From: Welwitschia mirabilis
Taxonomy: Eukaryota; Gnetophyta; Gnetopsida; Welwitschiales
NCBI GenBank assembly: GCA_051453625.1
Contig: JBOZIK010000001.1
Location: 1,689,449-1,753,448, forward strand
DNA length: 64,000 nt
Reading direction: 5' to 3'
Position numbers and translations under genes: made by a program. The notes under the pieces are model-generated. The model made no database searches. It saw nothing but the letters and a program-made list of their open reading frames with translations, and had not been told where the DNA came from. Position 1 is the first letter of the stretch. Every line of letters starts with the position of its first letter. This document shows, in pieces, positions 1 to 12,179 of the stretch.

Positions 1-861
1 GGAAAACAGAATTGATAGAGAAGTAGAAGAGAAACCCTAGTTAACATGCTAAGTAAAGTCACAATAAAGAGGTGACAACTTAGAAGTACATTGGGTAAGA
101 GTGATAGAAAATAGTGTCATCTCATGTGTCATCCAAACAGCTGAGAAGACGATGAGGACTGATAATTAAAACTCTAATTCTGCTTCAGTTTATCTACTTG
201 TTAGACTGCACGTGAACTGTTGTCGACTGATTTTTAAGATGTCATCCTCTTATATCATCTGGACGATGAAGTAGACGATGGAAGTTATCTAGAAAGAATT
301 CTATTTGTTGCTCAATTGGGGTTATCGTCTTGACAGTCGTGTGGACGATAGAGGGGACAATAGATTTTTCTTTAACTTTTATCAGTCTGATCTCTTGTTG
401 TTTACAGGAATTGTTATCCAAATGGATACTTATCTGTATCTACATGAATTACTTATAAATTATCTGAGAATTGCATGTTTTCATCTTATTTTCCTTGATT
501 CTCGATTGTTATAGGAACTAAGCGCTTATCTATCAATTCACCTGCAAAACAACTTNNNNNNNNNNNNNNNNNNNNNNNNNNNNNNNNNNNNNNNNNNNNN
601 NNNNNNNNNNNNNNNNNNNNNNNNNNNNNNNNNNNNNNNNNNNNNNNNNNNNNNNAGAGGGGACAATAGATTTTTCTTTAACTTTTATCAGTCTGATCTC
701 TTGTTGTTTGCAGGAATTGTTATCCAAATGGATACTTATCTGTATCTACATGAATTACTTGTAAATTATCTGAGAATTGCATGTTTTCATCTTATGTTCC
801 TTGATTCTCGATTGTTATAGGAACTAAGTGCTTATCTATCAATTCACCTGCAAAACAACTT
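1..861. repeat. Repeat-derived region, no gene
   Basis: No reading frame here resembles a known protein. Positions 60-360 are dotted with GTCATC, GACGAT and ATCATCTGG words, like the direct and inverted short repeats found in plant LTR promoter regions. Similar TCATCTAGA words recur near 59750, 61780 and 61870. It may be a piece of an LTR lying against the copia relic that follows, but no LTR ends can be fixed. Confidence 0.35.
350..861. repeat. 206-bp direct duplication around a 100-N gap
   Basis: Bases 350-555 and 656-861 are the same 206-bp sequence with about four substitutions, and the gap 556-655 is exactly 100 N. Equal length, about 2% difference and a fixed-size gap suggest two overlapping contigs (or the two alleles) placed end to end rather than a true tandem duplication. 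Confidence 0.9.
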
Positions 862-879
862 AAAATACCCTATCAAATA

Positions 880-2370
880 CACATAAGTTAGCATCATAAC
901 AGTAAGCATATTTTCTTAGTTTTATATGTCAATGACATATGGCTTGTCAGTAATAATATGGACCTAATGAATGAAACCAAAAGATTTCTATCAAAGAACT
1001 TTGAGATGAAATATCTTGAAGAGGCCTCTTTTGTATTAGAAATCCAAATACATCGAGATCATTTTTAGGGTACTCTTGGATTATCGCAAAAGAGCTATAT
1101 TAAAAAGGTTCTTAAATGGTTTAACATGTAGGATTGTAAACCAGGTGATATCCCTGTGGCTAAAGAAGACAATTTTAGTCTTGCTCAATGTCCTAAGAAT
1201 GATTTTGAAGCTAAAGAAATGCAAAAGATCCCTTACGCTTCATCTATAGGGATTCTAATGTATGCGCAAGTTTATACACATCCAGACATATCATACATTA
1301 TTGGGATGTTAGGCAGATATTTAAGCAATCTTGGTTTGTATCATTAGAAAGCAACCAAAAGGATTATGCGGTACTTACAAAGAATAAAGGATTACATTCT
1401 CATATATAAGAGATTAGTTCAGCTTAAGATCATTGGGTATACTGATTCCAATTTTGCTGGATGCCAAGATAGCTTGAAATCCACATCAGGATATATCTAT
1501 ATTCTGGCCGAAGGATTTGTCTCTTAGAAAATTATCAAGCAACCTCTTACGGCAACTTCCACCATGGAAACAGAATTCATATCTTGTTATGAGGCATATA
1601 ATCATGGAAAGTGGCTGTGAAGTTTTGTCATNNNNNNNNNNNNNNNNNNNNNNNNNNNNNNNNNNNNNNNNNNNNNNNNNNNNNNNNNNNNNNNNNNNNN
1701 NNNNNNNNNNNNNNNNNNNNNNNNNNNNNNNNNNNNNNNNNNNNNNNNNNNNNNNNNNNNNNNNNNNNNNNNNNNNNNNNNNNNNNNNNNNNNNNNNNNN
1801 NNNNNNNNNNNNNNNNNNNNNNNNNNNNNNNNNNNNNNNNNNNNNNNNNNNNNNNNNNNNNNNNNNNNNNNNNNNNNNNNNNNNNNNNNNNNNNNNNNNN
1901 NNNNNNNNNNNNNNNNNNNNNNNNNNNNNNNNNNNNNNNNNNNNNNNNNNNNNNNNNNNNNNNNNNNNNNNNNNNNNNNNNNNNNNNNNNNNNNNNNNNN
2001 NNNNNNNNNNNNNNNNNNNNNNNNGGAAACAGAATTCATATCGTGTTATGAGGCATATAATCAAGGAAAGTGGCTGTGAAGTTTGGTCATGGGGCTACGC
2101 ATAGTGAGTGGTATTGAAAGACCACTCAAATTGTTATATGATAATAAGTCAGTAGTGTTATATGCTAATAATAACAAGATCTTGACAAGATCTAAGCACA
2201 TAAATGTTAAGTTCCAAGCTGGGAAGGAAAGAGTTCAGAAAAAGGAATTGTCTTTAGAGCATATTAGTACAAACTTCATGATTATGGATCCACTTATTAA
2301 GGCATTACCACCTAAGGTGTTTCATGAGCACACTACTCACATGAGTGTTATTTCAGTTAAGGATATTTAG
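880..2370 (+). pseudogene. Ty1/copia pol relic (reverse transcriptase and RNase H)
   Basis: This is the C-terminal half of a copia polyprotein, the enzyme part of an LTR retrotransposon. Seen in order: the reverse-transcriptase catalytic region near 915-945, reading LYVNDIW where the family has YVDD; the conserved stretch QKSYIKKVLK (about 1090-1120); PYASSIGILMYA (about 1230); the RNase H block GYTDSNFAGC (about 1437); and the terminal block from DNKSVVLYANNN (2139) through the HISTNF and DPLIKALPPK motifs to a stop at 2370. In-frame stops occur near 1066, 1129, 1345, 1527 and 1618. Each sits where the family has Gln, Trp or Arg and is one transition from that codon. The gap at 1632-2024 interrupts the RNase H. 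The order PR-INT-RT-RH is not testable because the 5' half is absent. It is a dead copy, in the same orientation as the LTR downstream. Confidence 0.88.
1566..2090. repeat. 66-bp direct duplication around a 393-N gap
   Basis: Bases 1566-1631 and 2025-2090 repeat the same 66 bp of the copia RNase H with three mismatched sites. If the copies are collapsed, the RNase H reads through from one side to the other, so the gap is probably an assembly overlap and not missing sequence. Confidence 0.8.
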
Positions 2371-2796
2371 TTTTAATAGGAGTTTGTAATTTCATTACTT
2401 ATATGACATAAACATATTTTCAGGATATTTCAGTTTTAAGGTTAATTTCTGCAGAAATAAAGTATTTAGTTTGATTATACTCTGATTGTATGAGGTTGAT
2501 CTCACTAAGGTTTAAAGTGGACCAGTTGGAAATAGGCATCTTATGGATCACACTGGATGATATTTCCATGCTACACACCTATACTTGATCCATGTTATTG
2601 GTTATATTGATATATATGACCATTGATGGGTCTTGTTACAGTAATTGTAGCATATATTGCTTTGATCCTATGTCAACATAATTAATGGACTGGATTGGTT
2701 AAAGATGATTACAGCTTTGATAGCATTAATGAGCTCATAAGTTTTTAACATAATATACAATTATAAGGTTCACACATATACATGTGTATTTGATCC

Positions 2797-2807
2797 AAGT
2801 GGGAGAT
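2797..2807 (+). other. Polypurine tract of copia element
   Basis: The purine-rich run AAGTGGGAGAT lies just before the inferred LTR start. This is the usual plant copia arrangement for priming plus-strand DNA synthesis. The 427 bp between the pol stop and this tract hold no gene. Confidence 0.7.
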
Positions 2808-3170
2808 TCTTGGAATAATGGACCTACATACAATGTATATGGGTTTATTATATTATTTGGTTACAATTGTATATTATGTGCTATCATATAATATGGCCCA
2901 AATAAATGTGATCCACTCAAGTTAAGGTTAAGTGGGCATTAAAATTTTCTTGTAGGATATGAATCCATATTTATGTGTAGATACCCAATCGGTTTATTTC
3001 TAATTAATGATGTACTAATTAGAAATAAGGGTTTATAAATGGATATGGTTATGCTCCCAAAGGGGATTCAATGAAGTCGAGTTCTTCCGTCTTCTTGTTC
3101 TAATCTAGATAATTTGATATGAAGGTTAAAGTTTATTATTTGATTATGGAATTTAATTCCTTCACAAAAT
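2808..3170 (+). repeat. Probable 3' LTR of the copia relic
   Basis: The sequence after the polypurine tract begins TCTTGGAATAATGG, one base away from the TGTTGGAAT start common in plant copia LTRs. The 3' end is uncertain; a CA near 3166 is a candidate. No matching 5' LTR is present in the window. Confidence 0.55.
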
Positions 3171-4549
3171 GCTTTCTAGTAAAGATGCTTTCTTCTAAAT
3201 GATTAAAGATGATACTATAAATTTTATCTCTATGAATCTTACGTACAAGTACAAAAGCTCTAAATAGGACATGACTGGGCATGGATGCTTTACTTGATGT
3301 TTCAAAAGTAAGTAGGTCTTGATTCCTTTAATAACTTAGTGTCCTTCTGTAACTGTAATTTAGACAGGCTTTCAACGTCCGTCAAACCAGTGTCATCCAA
3401 TGACTCTAGCTTTTAATAAGCTATTTCTTTTCCCTTAGCTCTACATGGATATAACTGGGATCCGCTGCTGGCTTCAACTGATATTACTTTTGTGTATTTG
3501 CCGTAAGATTTGGCATGAATACTATCTTTGGATCTTTGGTGGCACCATTAACAACACAGATATAAACTAGATGATTCCTATTACACTTATCATGTATTTA
3601 ATTTCTTTGTTTATTTTTTTCAACACTAGTTGCTTATCTCCAAATGGATCCTCAGAGCTTCACAAGATTTTAAGTTTTTCTGTGAACTTAGAAGACTGAT
3701 GTATAAGGTTGATGCTAATGTTGTTGATCTCAACTGACTAGTTGGAGCAGGGCTATGCAGAGCATCTTTAGGAAAATTATTCTCAAGTGATAAGTTTTTT
3801 GGAAATAAAAGACATGATATTTTTTGGCTGAGAGGCCATACCTAGTCAGTGATATGTATTTTATTCTTAGTTAGGAAAAAGCTTATAAAACATCAAACTT
3901 ACTTAATTTGGAAATGGTAGAGGTAATAAATGTTGAAATAGCAATTTTAATAAATTTTGAAATGGAAAACCTTAATTTCTTTTGAAACATTTAACGTCAT
4001 AATTTTTGAAACGGTAAACCTAATTTTATAAGCCATTTTTACCCTTTAAAAAGGACCAAACAAATACAAACAATCAAAACGCAACCAAAAAGTGAATAAC
4101 ATTGATACATCTTTGCCAACTTATAAATATATATTTATAATATATATATATATATATATATCTAAGCTAGTGTATAAAGTTTAAATGTCTTGGTTGTGAA
4201 ATCATTATGGGTTAATACTCTTATTTTTAGGAATCTAGCAACTAAAACCATTCATGACTTTATAAATTCAATAACCGATTATTCTTATTTTTCCTTAATA
4301 AATATCTTTGCTTGAATTACATTTTACCTTGATGATTTTCCTCCTCTCCCCCAGCCTTTAAGTTCAAATTTAATAAAGCCAACATAGGCTTTGGTTTGAA
4401 AGTGATGAGATGGCTCCAATTAGAAATTTTAAGGTTCTAAGTTTGAGATTTTAGGAGAAATCTAAATGTTTGTTTACTTAAGTTTCTTGACTTTAGATAA
4501 CCTTTAATAAATTAAAGAAAATTATTCCAAGAATGGCAACATGCTTGAT
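3171..4549. other. No gene seen; AT microsatellite
   Basis: No coding signal was found in either strand. A TA dinucleotide run lies at 4141-4161. Base composition becomes strongly AT-rich from about 3900. Confidence 0.5.
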
Positions 4550-6183
4550 TGTCTTTCTCATTTAATGCTACAAAAATGTAATCGGGAATAGTCATGTCTT
4601 TAACATTTGTATTACAAGAACACAATGAAGAATAAAATCTTATTTGTTTGGAAGTTGATTTATTAAAAATTGTATTGCACTTTCTAGGGACACTTATTTG
4701 CTTAGTTTGGGAGAAACCCACATGAAAAATAGAAACTTAGAAACTAAAAATACAACAATATCAGGTAGAACCCTATATAAAAACTAGAAATTTAAAAAAT
4801 AGGAATATAAAAAATATAAATACAACAATGTAAGGGTAAAAGAAAATTGGAAAAAGCACAAAAAGCAAAAATAAATAAAATAGGGACGATATTTGGAGCA
4901 ACAAAATGATTCAAAACAAGATGGATCCACATTACCATCTTATCAAACTCTAATGTGCAACTAACCATTATGACTAGAGACATGAAAAAAGACAAATACA
5001 AATATGCATTACTTCTAAATAATATTTTTTTCCATCAAATATCGAAATAGGAGTAAGCCTCAAGTCAATAAGCATAAGATAGTACTAAATTAGCACTAAC
5101 AGGTACAATTTCCAAAATACCTATATAGGTGGTCTTCAAAACAATAATCAAACTAAAGCATACATCAGGCGAAACAAATACTTGTAATCCAAAACAAATA
5201 CAAAAATAAAGGAAAATCTATGAAACTCCTACTTGCTTCTAATTATGGATTTAAAATAATAGCCATGACACAACTTAGCATAATCAAAACTCAATACTTC
5301 ATTCCTCAACAAAACCATCCTTACTAGAGGATTTAGTTTAAAGGAATATTCATGATGTTTGAGTTCAAGACAATTTCTTTTCACATGTTTGATTTTCTTA
5401 CTATGTCAGCATCATCAAGATCTTTTTTTTGGCTATTTTATGTTTTCTATTTCTACTAAAATGTTCTTATTCAAATATGAACTACCAATATTAACTAAAT
5501 AGTGAAGTTCTTCAAACAATATAGCAAAAGCCACATCATTAAAATTCAATAAATATATAACACTACTACTCAATCATATCCCTAATTTATTTAGTGATTC
5601 AAATAATAAACTCAAAGAAGTTAATGTTCATTCTTATGATAGCATTTGTAATAACCAAGTTGAACCTTACAAGTAGTGGGTCATGGTTTTATCTCCCTTA
5701 ACTTTAGATTGTATAACTTTCAATGAGGGAATACTTAATTTATTATCATCCTTATGTAGTAAAGATTTGTTAGTTTGTTCCATAACTCAGGCATATATTA
5801 TATGACTTGTACATTTATAAGAATAGTACCATCCAAATACCACTGGAAATTTTCCATCTAGGACCTTATGCATATAAGAAGTGCTTTCTATTGATCTTTT
5901 AAAGATTGTGATTTTAGCCATTAAATTTGTCCATCATAATGGCTATGTTTTCTATCATGCCCAATAGTTTCCAATAAAATGAAAATGTCAGCTCTACAAT
6001 GAAAAATTATCATTGTTAACTCTAAAGGATGGGTAGTCCAAAGTCTAAAAAATATACATATGTTCGGTATTGATTATGCAGACGTCCAAAAAAATTTGAA
6101 TCAATGCCCTTTACTCATAAAACAATGGCTTCATAAACTAATTGTTAACATGAAGAACTCCCTAAACCCTAGTCCTAATACCA
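4550..6183 (-). pseudogene. LTR-retrotransposon gag relic, unit 1
   Basis: Read on the minus strand, a gag N-terminus-like stretch (MMDKFNG, about 5958-5917) is followed about 550 bp later by a zinc knuckle at 5411-5370. The knuckle has the spacing C-x2-C-x4-H-x4-C, with Ser in place of the second Cys, then LEL. This knuckle binds the RNA genome in copia-type Gag. No protease, integrase or reverse transcriptase is visible downstream to 4550. A tRNA-primer-like site (TGGTATTAGGAC) lies at 6183-6172 in the expected place upstream of gag. The whole block is repeated at 6601-8012 and partly at 22690-23500, always on the minus strand. It is a decayed, apparently gag-only element. Outer limits are approximate. 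Confidence 0.6.
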
Positions 6184-6600
6184 ATTATTATGAAAATGTA
6201 ATAAAAACTAGAAATGTAACAGCAAAATAAAAAAGAAGAATGAAAATGGTAAAACTAATTGTAATGTGGTTCATGCATTTTTTACCATACCTCCACAAAA
6301 TAATACAACCCTCCATGGATTAGAATAACTTAATAATACAAGTAATTTTCTATAGATAAGAGGAAATAAAAAACCTCATACCTCTTTCATTAACAATGCC
6401 TTCTTTAAAGACTTATTTTGTTGTTATAATGCTAAAGTAGTCATGATTTTAGAATGACTTAACACCAGATCATATAAATAAACAATAATGATCTACTGAC
6501 ATCATTTAAAAAGGTGATATCTCAAATCAATAAAAATAAATGACAAGAAACATAATTAAAAAGGTAATATTTGGCTCTAGTTTTTGTAATAATTTTCCAC
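6184..6600 (-). repeat. LTR-like block between the two gag units
   Basis: This block aligns with 8013-8440: shared stretches include AAACATAATTAAAAA, ACCTCATACCT/ATCTCATACCT and the AATCAATAAAAAT region, in the same order. It lies directly before the primer-site-like sequence of unit 1 on the minus strand, so it reads as that unit's 5' LTR. It would also be the 3' LTR of unit 2, as expected in a tandem element sharing a middle LTR. TG and CA ends are not clear. Confidence 0.5.
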
Positions 6601-8012
6601 TTAAAGATGAATCCAAATAGTCTTCAAAAATAAGAACTGCATTTCAAGAAACATAAGGACATAAAATAAGTTAAAACTCCATTATCATCCTATAGAACTT
6701 CTATCTATAGCTAATCATCATGAAAAAATCATGGAAAATAACTAATAAGAATGGGTATCATCCTCTAAGAAATAACTTTTTGATGAGAGATTTAAACTAG
6801 AACAAGATTTCTTAAGTCAATGAATAAAAGATAGTATCCAACTAGCACTAATAGGTTTAGCCTTAGTATGCAACTAGTGTTGATAGATATAGCCTCCAAA
6901 ACACCTATTCATGTGGTATTTAAAATAGTTAGTAAATCAAAATGCACATTAAACAAATAGAAACTTGTACATCAAAGCAAACAGTTAAATAGGAGAAAAA
7001 AACTAAAAATAAAAAGTACACCTTTCAATTGTTTTTAGTCATGGCTCTGAGAGACTAGCTATAACTTAGCTTAGTAGTGTTAAAACTTAATAGAATCTTC
7101 CTTGATAAAACCAACATATCTAGATGATTTAACTTTAAATTACCACATTCAAGTTTAGGGTAGTTTCTTCTCACATGTCCACTTTTCTTAAAATGTTAGC
7201 ATCTTGGAGATCATCTTTTTTACTCCATGTTTTCTCTCATCATTAGAGTCTTCTTACTCATAGAGAAACTACTAGTATTAAGTAAATGAGAAATTTGTTT
7301 CTCCATTGTAACACTATCTACATCATCAAATCTTAAAAAACATATATCATTGCTATTCATTGACATCATAGTCTTCACATGCCTCAAACAATGATTCCAA
7401 AAAAGTCATTTCCTTGTTCTTATAAAATATTTTCATCCCTATGAAAACCATTTGTAAAATAACTAAGTTGGATATTTAGAATTAGTGGGTCATGATTTTA
7501 TTTTCTTTTGGTTTTAAACTATGCAAGTTTTGAAGGACTTGATTTGTCAATAGCTAGCCTAATAGAGATCTGTTAGTTCAATTCATAAGTCATGCTCAAA
7601 TTATGCATCTAACACATGTGTAAGAATAAATTCATCTAGAAATCATTCAAATACTATAAAATAATTATCAAAGCCTTTCAATCCCTTCTCTTCCATTTAC
7701 AAGTGGTAATAAAAGAAGATCTCATAATTGATTACTGAATGAGTAGTTCAAGATCTCACTCAGAGAGTAAGTCCTTGATCTTCTAAAGCTCATAATTTAA
7801 GCCATAAAATTCATCCAATAGAACACTTATCTTCTCCATCATGTATAATAGTTTCCATTTAAATACAAATGTCAAGTATGAAATTAAAACCCCTATCTAT
7901 AAAACTAAATGAGGCAGCTACAAATGTCAAAAAAGATATATAAATGTTTGGTATAAAATTAGACTAGTAGTTAAAACAAAGAACTTCATATTCTTAGGTT
8001 TAATACATGCAG
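6601..8012 (-). pseudogene. LTR-retrotransposon gag relic, unit 2
   Basis: This is the second copy of the gag unit, about 1.8 kb upstream of unit 1 in the element's own direction. The N-terminal stretch reads MMEKISVLLDEFYGLNYEL (7842 downward). The zinc knuckle at 7201-7160 keeps the first Cys and the His (KKSGHVRRN) but has Phe and Tyr where the second and third Cys should be, followed by PKLE. Spacing is preserved, so the loss is by point change. No pol domain follows. It is a dead copy of the same family as 4550-6183; ends are approximate. Confidence 0.6.
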
Positions 8013-8440
8013 TTATAAAAGTGTAGTAAAAACTAAAAATGTAATATTAAAAGAAAATACTAAAAACAAAAACAAGAAAAAAATCCATAGGAATGAATGT
8101 GGTTTGGGTACCTTTTGTCCTACCTTCAAAAAATATTACAAAAATATATTGGATTAGCAAAAGAATGCAAAGACACAAATCATATTTGATGGGTAAGGAG
8201 GTACCCAAAAATCTCATACCTTTTCTTCCCAATTAATTTTTTCTTTTAAAGATTCATTTAATAGTTAAAATTATAAAGTAATTGTGATTTAATATTAGCT
8301 TAACCTCAACCCACATAAGAAAATCAGTAATTATCATTTACAACATTTAAAAGGATAGAAACTTAAATCAATAAAAATCATTAAAAAAGAAACATAATTA
8401 AAAAAGAAAAGAAGATTTGAATTCCCTTTTCTAACACTTT
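8013..8440 (-). repeat. LTR-like block upstream of gag unit 2
   Basis: It aligns over its length with 6184-6600 and lies directly upstream (minus strand) of gag unit 2. It is interpreted as the 5' LTR of the tandem pair. The two copies differ a good deal, which indicates an old insertion. Confidence 0.5.
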
Positions 8441-11073
8441 GGGGCTTCTATCATAATATTAATGATCTTTTTTAAAATATTTTAAAAATTGCTCTAGTCC
8501 TTAAAGTGTTCTTCTTCTTCTAGAGCTTCATATTGTAAGAACTGTCTCTTGGGGAACAATTATAAATAATAGGATACCTCGTTCTTACTTATCCCTATTA
8601 TAAGTAAATTGAATTTTTTAGACATGTTATTTTAGAATGTTGGTTAGCTATTTAACTTTAGAAATGGTTATACTCCCGTTAGCCATTGTTTCATTTGCGT
8701 GTTACATATCTTTTCATTAATAGATAATTGTAAACTTTTTGGATATTCATTTTAATTTTTAGGATTGTTGGTTCTTTAGAAAGATTAATGATCTAGTTAT
8801 ATTTTAATGATGCATGCATGATATATGATCTTAGATGTGAGCTTTTTAGCTTGTATTTCATGCAGCTCCATTTATAAGAAGATAAACTATACTAAAACTA
8901 TAATAATTTAAAGAAAGAATGGACTATCAACAAGGTACTCATTACATAATGTCTTAATTACCTCTTGAAGTTTAGAGAAAGTCTTGTAGCTTCTTGTAGA
9001 ACTTGTATCATTTTAAGTAGTAATGTAATAAGGGGAGCTTTATCATGAACACAATGGAAGAGAGTATAGTAGAGGAACCTCTTTTTCTTCTGAGTCCACC
9101 CCCTAACATGGAATAAAAACCTAAGGCTATGATCCTTAATATAGAAGGCTTGAATAATGAGCCTCTATCCTATTTCCTTATTGGTTTTTTTTTTTTGTAA
9201 AAGTGTTGCAAAAAATCCTATTACAACTTCAATAGGCAAGGTCTTTTCTCATTTCCATACATTCCATTACTTTTAGCCTTATTCTCAAATTCAATGCAAG
9301 GCTCACATCTTCCTTTGCTACATGGTGATTTATCATTATAGTATAACATACGTAAATTAAAAGTAAAGGGAACGTTGTTCTTCTATAGGGACCACATATA
9401 TGATTCTCCTTCTATGAGAGTTACTTGCTAAATAAATATTATAGAAATAGAATCTTTAAAGTGAAATTTAATATGATAAAAATGGCAACGGGTTCATTTA
9501 GTAATAACATAGAGCATTAAGAATGTTAAATCAAGTATATAATTAATTCCACGTGTTACAACCAAGTATATAATTAATTCTATATGTTACAACCAATGAT
9601 GATTCTAATTATATCTGAAAATTTGTAATAATTACATGATGACCACGATTCATTTCAATGATAATGATTTAATAATATCAAAAATCAAATAGCTTATTAA
9701 ATATGAAATGCATCAAGAACAATAGAAATGAAACATAGAATCATGTAGATAGATATCAACAATAAGAAAAAGCATCAAGGACATAAATCACTATTAAAGA
9801 CCAATCTCTTATTATAAATGAATATCAACAATTACTATAATAATGACTCAAATGTGCAAGATCAATGTATTCTTAACTTGATGTATTAAGTCAACCTCTT
9901 AACTAGAAGGAATTAAGTGACCTCCAAGCATAAATACAAATAGGGATTCAATCAACTATGTCTTCTTTACAAGGATATGGACATTTATATCCCTAGGGTG
10001 TAGGCGTGATATTACTAAAGGGTAGACATTATAAAATAATTTTTCCACTTAAGGAGCATCGATTATTCTATCAAGGTCATATTACAAATATTTATTTTAA
10101 TAAAGTATATTCTTGAATGTTTAATGGGTAATTATGGCTTACAACTTGATATATATTATCCCTTTAACATTTTACTATTATCTTTAATTCATCATCATGC
10201 TAATAAATTGGGATGTAATAGTGCAATCATAATGCTTCTTCATGTAGTTTAAGTTGGTTCCATAGGTTCTGCTTTTGGATAGTTATTAATACATCTAAGT
10301 CAACCTATAAAATGTTATAGAGATATATGTTAACAATATGGATCCTTACAATGATTGCATAAGTGAATATAATTAATATCATTTATAATACACTTATCCA
10401 CCATTTATGAGTTTACTGGTTCAACAATTTGATTTTCTACTTGGTATACTATAAGGTCCTTAGCATACTTAAATCATTTGTTTTGCTGATCATGGTATTT
10501 ATACTCTTGGGGTGAGGTACAATCACTAAAAGTTTGAAATTCCTTCATATTAGGATAATAAAATATAAATACTTAAGGGGCTAAAGTATATAAAATCATG
10601 TCTTAATAATTTATCTTCACCTATCTTGCCTCTTATTTTCAAGCTCAAAGTTGATGATAAAGCTAGAGTAACTCTCTTAGTTTTTCACTTGCCTTATATC
10701 TATATAATGTCTTTTCTTTGTATATTGAAGTAACCCCTTCTAGTTAAGAAGGAGAGTCCTTGAATAACCCTATTAGATCTCCTTTTAAAGAAAGGTCCAT
10801 TGTTTGGTGTAATTTAGATTTTTGCATTTATATACATCTTGAAACTGATAAAATCCTATATTATATAGGTATTTTTTTATTCTTTTTGTTTTTTATTCTT
10901 ATACATATTACAGTTGGATCTCGTTCTTGTGTATTAGTGGATTTATGTAGATGTAGTTTATTTTTCAATGCTAATACTTTTATCTCCTAAATAAAATATT
11001 TTTTTTATGAGCCTAGCATTCTCTTCCTTTCATGGATGAGTCAAATCCATTGTTACCTTTTAGTATATTTCAA
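8441..11073. other. No gene seen
   Basis: AT-rich sequence with no coding signal that I can support. It contains a short tandem duplication at 9532-9593 (listed separately). A 76-codon open frame at 10760-10990 has no recognisable motif and is treated as chance. Confidence 0.5.
9532..9593. repeat. 31-bp tandem duplication
   Basis: Two adjacent 31-bp units (9532-9562 and 9563-9593) differ at only three sites within their middle. It looks like a simple replication-slippage or repair duplication. Confidence 0.85.
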
Positions 11074-11276
11074 GGGGTGATGTAGTTAAAACTTTTAGTA
11101 AATTTAAGTTTTTTTCTAGAAATATAGCCACTATAATTACCCAAATAAATTATTTAATTACATTAAAAGTCTCATAGTATGTGAAGCCAACTATTTAAAG
11201 ATTCAAATCCATAACCTTATAAATGGAATATAGGTGTTTTACTAGTTAGACTATCATCTCTTTGGTACATTTTAGT
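11074..11276 (-). mobile_element. SINE-like element, copy C
   Basis: On the minus strand the 5' part looks tRNA-derived. It has an A-box-like GATAGTCTAACTAG and, about 40 bp later, a B-box-like GGATTTGAATC. The remainder (AATTTATTTGGGTAATTATAGTGGCTAT, in parts, then ACTAAAAGTTTTAACT near the end) aligns with the copies at 11296-11500 (-) and 21931-22130 (+). SINEs are short non-coding retrotransposons transcribed by RNA polymerase III and copied by LINE enzymes. LINE relics with that capacity are present nearby. Confidence 0.6.
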
Positions 11277-11295
11277 TGACTTGATTTATTATTAA

Positions 11296-11500
11296 GAGAA
11301 TGTCAAATTAAAAACTTTAGTGCTCATACCTTTATTTGAAATTCAACCACCATAAAAGTATAGCCGTCATAATGGCCCAAATGAATGATTTCATTATGCT
11401 CAAGGTGCTATAATGTATAAATCAAATCATTTAGAGTTTTAAACCTATGATCTTCTAAATGAAAGATGAGTGTTCCATTAGTTTAGTATTACTCCATTGA
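11296..11500 (-). mobile_element. SINE-like element, copy B
   Basis: It is in the same orientation as copy C and about 20 bp from it. The minus strand shows ACTAATGGAACACTC, then CATTTAGAAG, a B-box-like AGGTTTAAAACTC, then AATCATTCATTTGGGC and GGCTATACT, ending with GAGCACTAAAGTTTTTAA. These blocks occur in the same order and spacing in copy A at 21931-22130, with most differences being transitions. The element is non-coding. The tandem placement of B and C may be two insertions or a local duplication. Confidence 0.65.
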
Positions 11501-12179
11501 TAACTTAATTTATTATAACCAACGTTGTATTGTTCTATCCTATGTATTTTAAACTTTAGTTGCTCTTCTATTATTTAAAGAAAAGTTTATATTTCGTTTT
11601 AATTTGGAGGGGTATAAAACCTTGAATAGCAATTTGATTAATTTTTAGAAACATTGAAAATTTAGTATAAAAATAATATCAATAAGCCTATGATAAGGCT
11701 ATAAAGATAGTGGAATAAAAATTTAAGGGAAAAAAAGAAATAAAATCTTGTGACTAAGCAATACATCATCATAATCAAAGGTAAAGTCTTTAAAAGTAAT
11801 AAGATAACTTTGAAACTAATAAAATAATTTTAAACATTCTTTTCTATAAGATCTTTAAGAGGTATACACTTACTTCCATATTTTTTGCTTTATCCATTAG
11901 CTGTAAACTGTGTCGGTATTAGCGTGGAGGTCTGAATAAAAATGATACACTATGAAAAAAAAACTAGATTTTGACAAGACACCTATAAAACTAAACAAGA
12001 TCGATTATCAATGCTTTACTAGCTAGCGAATATAATTAACCTTTAACTAAATTTTTATTACCTAGTGTGGATTTGAAAAGTAGTAATTTGGAAAATTATA
12101 GATCTAAATGTTAAATCTAGAAAAATAGAGTTACTAATTGTGTGAAAAATATGATTTGCAATGGTATTTCTAGATTGCA
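11501..12179. other. No gene seen
   Basis: AT-rich sequence with no coding signal; it may include the 3' untranslated tail of the minus-strand LINE that follows. Confidence 0.4.

Noticed and set aside
1486-2104. Long open frames across N gaps (also at 26419-27137, 29309-29975, 36845-37483, 41090-41769)
   Set aside because: They are open only because N stretches are read as unknown residues; the real flanks hold few codons and no motif.
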